DNA of 64,000 nt, taken from assembly GCF_947623445.1 (NCBI RefSeq), contig NC_135245.1, positions 1,495,501 through 1,559,500 of the forward strand, read 5' to 3'. Below the pieces are notes generated by a model. That model did not search any database. It was given only the letters and a program-made list of their open reading frames with translations, and was not told the DNA's origin. How positions within the stretch are numbered: position 1 is the stretch's first letter; every line of letters starts with the position of its first letter. Origin of the DNA: Clavelina lepadiformis. Lineage: Eukaryota; Chordata; Ascidiacea; Aplousobranchia; Clavelinidae. Positions 47,018 through 57,446 of this stretch are shown piece by piece. The translations under genes were made by a program, and so were the position numbers.

Positions 47018-50000
47018 TCACAAAACAGAGGAGGCTTGGGCCGTTTTCGTGTTTGGTGCGCTCTGGTTTGAAGTTTGGGAAACTTGTTTCAATCTTTTTC
47101 GGTTTTTCTTTTGTGAGTATTTGACCCTGGCACACTTTGCTTTAAACGCTTTCACGAGTCGAGGAATCACATCCGTGTATATGATCGGGTTGATTGAGCT
47201 GTTGATCGGGAGTAATATCACGGCTGATGCGGCGTAAGCTGCAGGTTCCAATGAAACACCTGCCATGCTTAGAAACGTCATGATGCAAATAGGAAGCCAA
47301 CAACACATGTCGGTTAATATAAGAGCGGTGATCTTTCGTTGTGTGTGCCGTTGTCTGCGTTGTTGTGCTTCTGAGTTGCTTTGGTCAACTCGCTGTTTTG
47401 TCGTTCGCTTGAACACAGCTGTGTAGCAAGCAGCAATGTAGACCATCGCCACAAAGTTAAAAGTGATCACAACCGATGACAAAGTGTTGATATCAGACGT
47501 GTCTCCTGTGGTTCTGTAAAACCTAGGAATACACAAACCACTTGAACTGTAATAACCGAAATATCCTTTCACTTTTGGCGCTTCGTCCGGGAAAGTTATG
47601 GTTAGATAATCTGCCAAACCATACCAATCATTTGGTAAATGTTCTGATGAATTCGCTCCTTTCAAAATCGTGATCCTTTGAGCAAATTTCTTCAAGTCAG
47701 AAAACGAAAGAATATCAGTGAGAAAGAATTTGTTGTTTTCGATCCACATACTAGTAATCATATCACGTGACAGTGAAGCGGCCAATGGCAAAACTGCAAC
47801 CGTAAGCGAAGTACACCAGACGAGTAACAACCAGATTGCCAACATGCGTAGCCTTATAAACCGACTTTGGTAAGGCCAGTATATCATGTACAGACGATAA
47901 CTAGCAAGACAAACCAAGGTCAGCACGGAAGTTTCACTTGATAAAGCGACTAATACTCCAATTAACTGGCAGGTTTGTCCACTCCGCCATGATTTATCGT
48001 TCAAGCAATATTTACCGGAAAATATCACAGTTTCAATAACGATTATAAGCAGGGCGATGCCCATGAGAAAATCCGATATGGACAGGTTCAAAATCAGTAG
48101 TTTGTTCACATTTCCAACACTTGACTTCCCTGAGGATCCGAACGATTTAAAGTCCAGTGACCTTATGGTCCAAATTGCAACAAGAGCGTTACCAACGAGA
48201 GCGCACAACGCCATGAACCAGATAAGAATTCGAAACGCGAGCAGCTTGATGAGTTCTTCTCTTGACGAGATACCGGTTTGTATGAAGTAAGATTCAGGAC
48301 ACTCATCCGACTGGTCGTCACAGTCCGGTTTACCGTCGACTACTTTTGTCCTCGGAACAAAAAGCGGTTTTCCATTTTCGCAATAAAAATGTGTGTCTGT
48401 GCTGCAGTTCTTTTCATCAGTGTAATCGAGACAATCAGCCACCAAGTCGCATTCTTTGTCCTTTGAAACGCTGACTAATTTTCTTCGACCACCTGTAAGA
48501 AATGATTCATCAAGCCTACATATGTAAATTTACATATTCATAATTTGCAAAAATTTACAATTTGGTTAGCTTGGTTAAAATATATATCAAAGCATTAAAA
48601 TTTCATTAACATAATTTTAAGGAAAGACAAATAGTTGCACTTGCCTAGCGGCCAGTGTATATCTCCTGCATCACATTTAATTCTATCCGGGCAGTATTTT
48701 TCGTCAAGACCACTCTCTAAACATTCTAGAATGCCATTACAGACCGACCAGCCAAATATAACCTCAAGAAGATGTTTACATCTGCGTGAAGTGAACTCCA
48801 AAGGGATAGAACCAAATTTGAAATTGGGAATATTTGTCTTGAAAAAAAAGAACGTTCACATTACAGAAATTTTTACATCTTGAAAAACTTTCTTCGAAAC
48901 GTTGCTAATTAGTGTCCTTTAAAAAAGAATTGCTTTGTTTAACTTTTAACAACGTCAAGAAAAAAAGCTATGTTTACTTCATTCAGAGGAATTTCCTTGC
49001 AAACTCGCGGCTTGTCAGTGCAATTGGCTTCATCGCTGCATTCGTCTTCAAACTTGCCGCATTCAACAATACCGTTGCATCTAATGCAAAACAAAGAATG
49101 CGTGCGAAAGGTCTAATTGGAAGGAAGTCCATTTCAGGTGCAAAAAAGTTCATGTAAGACAATCATACAAGACAAACAATTATGGATACCAAACAATTGC
49201 AGATAATCTTCAATTTCATAGCAGATTTCAACGAATAAGCATAAGTGGTTGGATGAAATATTTTATAAAAGATTTAATTGACATTTCCATTGAAGTGTTC
49301 ACATTGAAGTTTTAAGATAAAAGAAACGCAAATACATCAAAAACTTTACCTTATTGCTTCACGGGGACCTAACATCGTTAAAGGTACAGGCAGATTTAAG
49401 ATCTCAAGAAGTGCCTTTTCATTTGTTTGAATATCCGGACAGCGGAAGTCAGTAGCGATTGACGTAGTCCCAGCAGTTCTTTGATCTGTGCAAGCTTTTT
49501 CATCCAGTCCAGACAGCGGACAATCAATAACACCATCGCATATCTTCTTCTTAGATAAACAAACTTCATCTTCAGGACACAACAGTTCTCCGGGTCCACA
49601 TTGCGAACATTCGTTGGAATCGAATCCATAACAAACTCGTTCACAGACCTGGTTAGTTTGCTTGTGTTGATATTGAAAGCAAAGACATTCGTCCGTTAGA
49701 TCTGGGCAATCCACGACACCATCGCAGATTTGTCGCGGTGCAATCACAGTTTTGTTGTTTAGACACCGGGCACACTGAAACGTGTCGTTTCTGTAGCAAA
49801 TATCTGAGTTGTCATTGCAAGATGAGTATGAACTCTCAAGGGTCCACTGTGGTATAACACAATAACGACTGTAATCTGCAGTTACTTTAGATTCACATTT
49901 AAATCCGGTTATCGAAGTAATGTCGTCCGAAAAATCTGAACAATCGCGATATTGGTCGCACGAATACTCCCGATTGATGCATTTTCCGGTTTCATTTCCC

Positions 50001-51474
50001 GAACACCGAAACATCCTAGGTTCCTCACAATTCTCAATCTCGTCACTGCAGTCTCCGCAGTGGTCTATGCTGTCACAGAGATATGACGTTGGTATACATC
50101 TCTTCCTGTTATGACATAAGAATTCGTGAGTTTGACAAGATTCGTTAGAATACAGATCTCCTTCATCGCTCCAGTCAAAACAGTCGTTCAGTTTATTTCC
50201 GCGCCAAGAACGGGAAATGCAACGACCGTTCACTTGGCAACGAAACTCCAGTGTCGAGTTGCACAGCAGCGGGCCAAGCTCATCTGCCCCGTCGTTGCAG
50301 TCTTCAAACTTGTCCATGACACGGTATCTTGGAATGCATCTGCCTTGTTTCGGACAAAGAAATTCGGTCTCGTTGAAACAATCACTAAACGGCGTTCTTT
50401 CGTCATCGCCCGCCAAGCAGTCTTGTGCCCCGTCCATGACCCAATCTCTGGGAATACAACGACGTGGTTGATTCCCGGTTACGTCACAAGCGTATTCGAG
50501 ATCGTTACATGAAGGCAACATAGTTTGTTCATCGCTTGTATCTCGTACGGTGTTGCTGCTACAGTCGTCGTTTCCATCCATTACTTTCCATCTCTCAATG
50601 CAGAGTTTTGTTTTCGCGCAAGTGAACTCTGCTCATAAACAAGTAAAAGACTAAACAAAAAATTAGTAAGTGTGTGTGTAGATCTAATTAGTTGCTGACA
50701 TTTCATACGAAAAATTAATTGCAAAATAAAGAAGGCCGTTTAACAATCGGCAAATTTAAATGCTTGAAGTACAGCTGAATCATTTTCCGTATGACAAACA
50801 ATCCGCTTCCACTCACCCTTTTCCGACATACAGCGAAGTATGATTCGGTAAAGCTTACACCCTTTTTCTTTAATTTTTCTTGAATGAGGCACGCACTGGT
50901 TAGAAAGGCGACATCGTAGTTCGCTGTCGGTACAGTTCAGTAAGCCTGTATTTACAACATACGTTAAATGCTCCGATAAGTTCGCGATACAACCGTAACA
51001 GCACAAGACTTTGTCGGATTTTTGGCGTACCCAAATGCTCGTCACTTTTGTCGTCACAATCATAATCGACATCTCTCACGTCCGATCTCAAGATGCATTT
51101 TGATCCGTCTTTGCAAAGAAACAAGCCATCCTCTTGCCTGCATGCTCTGTACAGCAACTCCTCGTTGTAGCCACAAACTGAATGTAAATAGACATTACAT
51201 GACCATGTTTGAACCCAGGTTTGCTATGAACATGTTTCAGTCTAAACTTTACATCACATTCTTTGGTAATCAAACTTTGCTCTCTCTACTCAAGTGGTCT
51301 GTAATTTGTAATCGCGGGAACAATCTGCTTTTGCCAACAGCGTGACATTGATAATAATGCAACAACTGTAAATAGCAAACTTATTTACAGTTTTCATCTT
51401 AAAAACAAGTACTCACCTTGGTAAAAAACAATAAAAAACAAAATCTCCAAGCGTATTTTTTTAGTAGGTAGCAT
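47018..51474 (-). CDS. LDLa-repeat rhodopsin-class receptor, copy B
   Basis: Exons are 51474-51418, 51177-51031, 50945-50817, 50628-49350, 49080-48978, 48837-48645 and 48492-47018, the same structure as copy A. Exons 2-7 are open and in phase. Exon 7 differs from copy A at about 20 of 475 residues; TM6 and TM7 are kept (TDMCCWLPICIMTFL, SSINPIIYT). The large LDLa exon is nearly identical up to its last 35 codons. Exons 1-3, 5 and 6 are clearly more different: exon 5 has one extra codon and exon 6 one fewer. Exon 1 (MLPTKKIRLEILFFIVFYK) has one base fewer before the donor than copy A (TTTTTACAAG against TTTTTACCAAG). With the same splice sites it then leaves the frame of exon 2. Unless another start or donor is used, the signal peptide is lost. 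Intron 6 uses the GC donor. Confidence 0.85.
48493..48644 (-). other. GC-AG intron in receptor copy B
   Basis: The donor is G|GCAAGT and the acceptor TTACAG. It preserves phase 1 into exon 7 (GTGGTCGAAG). It is homologous to 37840-38005 in copy A; apart from the splice signals the intron bodies look different. Confidence 0.75.
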
Positions 51475-53697
51475 TTTTACAAAAACGCAACAAGACTAAA
51501 CCAGCTGCACTGAGAACTTTCTGCTTTCGTTTAGAAACTAAAATTTTATGACGTTCTACAGCAGCAAACGTTGTGGTAGTGTGGAAAGACCAAGCGGCCA
51601 AACGTGCTCTATCTGTTGGAAGTATATGCAATGACTCTAACATTGGATGTTTTTCACATGTTGCGTAAATGCACGTATATGCATAATCCGTCTAAAATGA
51701 CAAACTACCGCAAATGTATAAAGTCTCTCAGTAGTACACGTTTAAACTCCTACTATAGTGACATGTCTTCACTTTAAAACTGTTGGAGCAGTTTTACCTA
51801 ATATTGTTCCAAGTTACTTTTTGAGTCATAAGAACAACGTTTTCTTGGCATCACAAATAAACCGTTGTTTAGAATCACATCACGCTCATGAAGATCTCAT
51901 CTTAAGTCACAGCATATTATGAAAAACAGTTTTTGCGTTATTGAAAATAGTGCCATCAATACGTTTCGTTCCACATTATTTAAGCTCAGTTTTTATGTTT
52001 GCAAGCAACACAACCAGGTATATCCTAAACCTAGCTTCCTTGGTGCTTGTATGAGAGAACCACGATACTTCGGATAAGGCGTTCCACGTCACAATGGAGT
52101 AATGTTAAATCATTTTTATTAAAACTTTATACCTCCACTACGAATCAGTGTAAAGTTTGCAAGCATGTCTGGTTTGCTGAAAACAGCAAAATGAAAAAAG
52201 TAAATTTATTAGTGAAACTGAGTTTTTAAAATTACACGTGTAAGATCATACTGTAGTTCATGTGCAACTACCCAAAATTAATTTGCATTTTTATTGTTGA
52301 AGACCGTAGTTATACAATACTTAGATGAGTGTAGTTTTAGCAATAGTTAGAGCAAGTAGTTATAGGAATACTTTGATAAGCAAATGATAAATTTGACCAG
52401 CAGTTTGTCAGGCGGCAATATTGGTTTTATTTACATTTTGGCACATGGTCGGCGATGGCTCGGCCATTCTGTCCGCGGTATCCTGTACAAAGCGGTCTTC
52501 TACATTGGGGAAGTGGTTTACTTCGAAAACTGCAACGATGAAGTTAAGGAAAAATATCTCGACATTAAATTTAGAGAAAGAACCCCAAAGTTCATATACT
52601 GAACCGCAAGTGGAAGATATCCATGCCGCGGGTTACACGGATTGTCTTGGCGTTGCCAAACCCTGTACAAGTGAGACCATCTAAACGGCAAATGGCCGTC
52701 CTAAGATTTCCCACTAGCATGCGCTGACGTGCTAATGCTTTTCAAAAGGCTTTTCGTTTTTCGCTGGTTTTAATTTTTTTAATTCATTAAATAAATACCA
52801 AATCTCTGTAAAACTTATACTGTCCGAGACGATCCCAAGCATGTACGAAGTTAACTTGGTACCGGGGGCGACTTCAGACACTTGACGGATGAACAGGTAA
52901 GGTTTTTTATAAGGACTTTCGGTTTCCTGAAACAAACGACCCTGCTACATATTTTCGACAAAGCTTCATTGTTTACAGCGAAAAAGCTTTGATGGATTTC
53001 AAACGTAATTTGAAAAAATACGGGCTATTTTCAAAAAAACCGTCCGATCCATCCCCGGTCTCTCCAAACCAAATTTTGCTTGACACGGATTGTAATCAAT
53101 ACAACATACAACAATTGCTCAGTTAGCGTAGGCCTACACTGTTACTGAATCGGTGGCGTAATAAGGAAGATGTGCATGAATTAAGAAAGTAGAAAATCAG
53201 AATATGCTTGGACAGAAAGATCGCTTTCAAACTTCAGAAGTAGAAAGCAAAACTCGCTTGGTCCGGTCAATTGCAGTCATCGCACGTATTATTTCCTGGA
53301 GTTTATTTCTTTAGTTGTCGGTTCCAGGTCGTTTCAACCCAAGGACGATTAAACCCAGAACGATCTACTTTAAACTGAAGATTTTCTTAATCAATTCTTT
53401 GAGCGACCACACCAATAACAACACAAGACTTAGTTGTTCGTTCATATATACAGTAACGGCCGTAACAGGAATCGTCGCAATCTCGAAAAAATAGACTAAC
53501 TAAAACAACCGCATTGCAATTTCCTACCTTATCTAGCCGCACTATGAACCAATTAGGCTTACCGAGACGTGGTTATATCCTCAAACCGTGAAAACGCAAA
53601 ACAAATTTTGTATAAAACTTTATGCGTTGACTCAATTTTAGGTTGTTTGCCATATTCTGCGTAAAGGCACATATTTCTGCGCTTATATGCTCTAGTC
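51475..53697. other. Gene-poor stretch right of receptor copy B
   Basis: Open frames at 52384-52684 (+) overlap in two phases and show no domain I recognise. The promoter of copy B should lie at its left end. No repeats with definable termini were seen. Confidence 0.4.
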
Positions 53698-53765
53698 CAG
53701 GGATCACCAAACTACGGCCCGCGGGCCAGATCCGACCCGCAAGATTAATTTGTCCGGCCCGCCTC
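53698..53765 (+). mobile_element. Solo hAT terminus
   Basis: CAGGGATCACCAAACTACGG followed by CCCGCGGGCC and further GGCCCG motifs is the typical left end of hAT elements of the CAGGGGTGGGCAAACT type. I found no matching inverted end within the next kilobase, so the element is truncated or its partner end has decayed. The right limit is not defined. Confidence 0.6.
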
Positions 53766-53769
53766 ACCT

Positions 53770-55546
53770 TTTCAAATTAGCTCGCTTCATAAAAGTCCTC
53801 ATAAACTCTTTCCAAAAAATGCGGGTTCTTCCACCATAGATTGATAATTAGAATGACAATTTTCTGACGATTCAACTCAAAAGGTTAATCACACCCACTG
53901 CGTCAACCGCCACCAATCGGATAGACCGTCCGTTGTATATAATGACGGTCATTATTTGAAACATTTCCTATAGTGCATCGTAATACAATAAAACCCAAAC
54001 ATGAAAAAAGATCAATTTCTTACTCGGGTTAGACAATCGTACTTGGTAACTGGTTAGTAGGTTATTACCACTTATCAGCATAAGATCGTTATGTTTTCAG
54101 AACGATCAAGTCAAAAAAACACCTTCAAATCCTCTTTTAAACCACTATGTTGTAATGTGAAGTTTAACAAATGTTTTCCGGCGTTATGTCATAATAATGA
54201 AGAAAGAGACAATTTCACCAAAAGTAGGTCACGTGGCTCGTTGTTAGCTTTGAGATCGACGGTTAGGTTAGGAGAAAGGGTAGGCGAAAAGTTAAATTTA
54301 GCTATTTAATGGTGTAATTACAATTAAATTTAAATTTAGAAGCTACTGTAGATTTCGATTCAAAGGTTTAGGTTACTATATGCTTTAACATTCAATTTAG
54401 GTGAAAACAAGACGAGAACGAGAAACAGCGAAACATTCTACGCACGATTTCAATCGCGAGCGAGTTCAATCGCAAAAGAACCAGGGAATTACCCCGGGCG
54501 TCAGTACGTTAAATATTTGAATTCGCTTCATCATCTGTGAATATTGATATAGGCACACTGCAAATAATATTGCAACATATCCATGACGTGTTTAATGCTT
54601 TCCAAGGAATTAAAATTTATTTTGATATTTCACTGCTATAGTCTCTGTCCAAAAATGATGTAGTACCACTTTTGCCAATTTGTGGGTATATGAGGAAATA
54701 TTCAAGTCTAGCGTGCGACGTGCTCGTCCATTAGACTCTCTACGACGTTTAAAATTGCAGATGAAATGTGCGGTAAGAAGATTCATGTCTTGAACATTAA
54801 TGTTAAATTTTGTCAAATATTGGAGCTGTGTTTTGACAAGCTCCTCACGGCTAAAAGTCTCTAAAAGCAACAAGTTTAACCTTGTACATTAATTCATATT
54901 TTCTTTGGACTTATCACACAAACAAGTATCTATATTATTATCGGCGTCAATTCTACCAAGCTAAGAATATTGCAAAAAAGAATTCCCCTGATAAGAAATG
55001 CGCTTTAACAATTCTTTTGTAACAGTTCTTACGCAAATAACTTAGTGTTTGCACAGACCAAACAAAGATTAGTATAATATTTGTTGAGCGCTGTAATCAT
55101 ATAGTCCTAGCAGGGAATATCCCGCATATACTTGCCCGGGGCAGCCTATACAAATGACGAGATGAGCGTGTGGCAGTGTCTCATTATAATGGCAGCGGTG
55201 AACAGATCAGTCGCGAGCGCAGAGAGCTGTTGAATTTGTAACAATCATGTTATATCTTTGGGATTAGCTGCTTTCAGAACCAGAGGTTAGGATAGTGCGT
55301 GTAAACACAATGGTTTTGAAACAACAAATATAAGAAGCATCAAAAAATGTAAAGGAACTAGACAATTGAAAAAAAACTTAACAGTGCGTTGCAGAGTTCA
55401 GTGTTAACCATCGCTAGCTCATCCAGTGACCGGTTTAAACGAACAAGACGAGGCCCCGGTTGATTAATGTTTGTGCTTAAAAACATTGTAACGTTAACCT
55501 ATTTACGTTATATTTTATTTAGCGATAGTTTTCATTTATAGTTATC
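53770..55546. other. Gene-poor stretch upstream of TACI-like gene
   Basis: AT-rich. An 87-codon frame at 54610-54873 (-) has no domain signs. The promoter of the next gene is expected within the last few hundred bases; no clear TATA box was seen. Confidence 0.4.
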
Positions 55547-56456
55547 ATGTCCATGTCCGGTATATTACACATTTTCGTTCCGTTTGTTTTCTTTTGTCTG
55601 TTTTTTGTCGTAGTGGTATCCTCTATAGCTATAGAAAACAATATCCTGGAAAATCATAACACAAACACCACCAAGTAAGCTTTAAAATAAAGTAGTTTAA
55701 AGTTTAACGATATGTCAGGTATAGACGTTATTTGCTTAATAATTTTATGTTGCTTTTATACAGAGCGCTAACCACTAAAAAGTTAAACGACTCTAACGAT
55801 GACGACTATTATTCTACGTACGACGATTTATTCTACGATAACGAAAAGCAAAATATAAAAGACATCGTAAATTCGGAATTCGATAGACGTAGAGACGAGA
55901 TCGAACAAATGCAATACAAAGAAATCGAGGTATGGACAAATAGTAACTGACCACTTTGTTATCTCGAACAAACGTTTTAACACAAAGTTGTTGACAGCGA
56001 TACATTTGGAAAGACGCGCGCTGTGATTGGAAGAGTTCTTTGGTTGAATCTCACGGCTTCTACGATCCTTTCCTTGGTGGCTGCAGAGACTGTTCGTCAA
56101 GTTGTCCCGAGAAAGACTTCCTATGCTACCACAAATGCAAATGTGAGTACTGTGGCGCTCTTTGCTGATTTATCAGCTTGCTGTTGTTTCTTAAACACTG
56201 TTTTGACACTAAGTGACGTTTCATCTTATGTTGTTGTGCAGTTTACACATTTAAGAAATTTCTCAAAAAACACGACGAAGAAAACCAGGTAAGAAACTCA
56301 AGGAAAAAACAGTAGGTAGTATTTTCCATACATACAATTATGAGAAACATTGACAGTATCTAATTTTACTTCGCAGAGAACACACCAAAGCCTAAATTTA
56401 CAAGTTCATGTACTTCAGGTCTTATTGCCTTTATGCTTCTTCATAAACATAGGTAA
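55547..56456 (+). CDS. Small secreted/membrane protein with a TACI/BCMA-like cysteine-rich domain
   Basis: Exons are 55547-55674, 55764-55929, 55998-56142, 56242-56288 and a last exon from about 56379 (or 56377) to 56456; phases match. The N-terminus (ILHIFVPFVFFCLFFVVVV) is a signal peptide or anchor. Exon 2 is very acidic with clustered tyrosines (NDDDYYSTYDDLFYD), a possible tyrosine-sulfation region. Exon 3 encodes a cysteine domain containing FYDPFLGGCRDCSSSC then CYHKC. The last five cysteines are spaced x2, x3, x6, x3, the same as TACI CRD2 (FYDHLLRDCISCASIC), and the FYD-x-(L/F)L stretch sits at the BAFF/APRIL contact motif (DxL). A basic helix-prone stretch follows (FKKFLKKHDEENQ). 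The last exon is ambiguous: two adjacent acceptors give different frames, one ending HKHR. No full-length second membrane span is certain, so it could be a secreted decoy. It may be a tumour necrosis factor receptor-superfamily member. Confidence 0.7.
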
Positions 56457-57223
56457 GATTTCACGCGATTGTGATTCGACAGTTACTACAAACATAAATA
56501 TGAAAACCATAATTCTTCAATTTCTAGTGAGATGGAGTTAATTATAAGTTGTCGATGACTAGGGCATTGTACGATGCTCAATTTATATTAGCTGAGAGTA
56601 ACCGCAAACTCAAACATAAAGATAAGGACAAAATTGCAGGTGCTAGGAGCAATTAGCAAAATAAGCAAGGTTTGGCTGTTTTGCTGGTTCTGCGTGAACA
56701 TACATAGTAACGAACCATTATGGGACGATGATGTAGTTGCTAGCGTATGCCATGCTGATGAGCTTATTAGGTTGTAGCCTACTGCATCGTTAAATACCGT
56801 AACAATATCTCCTACCTATTAACAACGAACATACAACGTTGTTCTAGGATTGCTGGTATTTTGCTCGGAGAAATACAAGAAAAAAATGAAAAGCTTCAAC
56901 CGACGAATCCACGGAAACGCACAAGGCGATGTTGACCACGGCATGCTTTAGCAATGGACATAGACTGGAGCGGAGTGAACAAATTTTATTCACGTCTTTC
57001 ACGACATTATTCTCTTTTCACGACATTATTCTCTTTTCACGACATTATTCTCTTTTTACGCCATTGTCGTTTATTTTTGAATTTGCATTGCGCTTGCAGT
57101 GAATTATTATTAGTCGAAACGTTTGAAGTAGGATTACGTCATTGTGGCAAAAAATTTGTTACCTCTGCTCCGTTTTTAAACTCTGTAAAGCTTTTGGTTA
57201 CTTGATACATTTCACACACGAAT
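56457..57223. other. Intergenic with a short tandem repeat
   Basis: Besides a possible alternative terminal exon of the TACI-like gene near 56527-56560 (acceptor TTTCTAG), it holds three copies of a 20-bp unit CACGACATTATTCTCTTTT at about 57000-57056. Confidence 0.5.
57000..57056. repeat. 20-bp tandem repeat, three copies
   Basis: Unit TTCACGACATTATTCTCTTT repeated with almost no variation, plus a degenerate fourth. Simple minisatellite. Confidence 0.85.
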
Positions 57224-57446
57224 TGTGACGTCAGGATCCTATTACTGTAATTGTTGTAACTTTTAATTCTACTGTATTTGAACTGTTTTAATCTCTTCAT
57301 TCACTTATCACCACTCTTTGCCTCCATCGCACCAGAGGCCTGTATATAAACTTATTCTTGGAAGATCGCTTGTACGTTCCCTGTATATCGTTGCCAATAA
57401 AGGTTTTCGGCGGATTTTCTACCCACAGTGGTTGGTGTGGTAGCGC
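57224..57446 (+). mobile_element. LTR-like remnant (Ty3/Gypsy type)
   Basis: A segment of about 204 bases starting TGTGACGTC and ending TACCCACA has a TATA box (GTATATAAAC, about 57341) and a poly(A) signal (CCAATAAAGG, about 57393), the order expected in an LTR. Ten bases later TGGTAGCGC (57438-57446) matches the initiator-methionine tRNA primer site used by Ty3-type elements. No gag-pol and no second LTR were seen, so this is a fossil fragment or solo LTR; its age cannot be estimated. The boundaries are uncertain. Confidence 0.35.

Larger units (their letters stand above)
45319..50655 (-). repeat. Right arm of large inverted duplication
   Basis: Reverse partner of 35888-41369. It carries receptor copy B exons 4-7 and its 3' flank. 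It lacks the 144-bp MITE and the 31-bp templated insertion found in arm A. Confidence 0.9.

Noticed and set aside
46938-47237. 99-codon plus-strand frame over the 3' end of receptor copy B
   Set aside because: Antisense shadow of the 7TM exon; the same shadow exists over copy A.
50126-50512. 128-codon plus-strand frame inside the LDLa exon of copy B
   Set aside because: Antisense shadow of the cysteine-rich exon on the minus strand.
53573-53767. Minus-strand frame with repeated GR-W-PAGR pattern
   Set aside because: It is the translation of GC-rich palindromes of a hAT terminus, not a gene.
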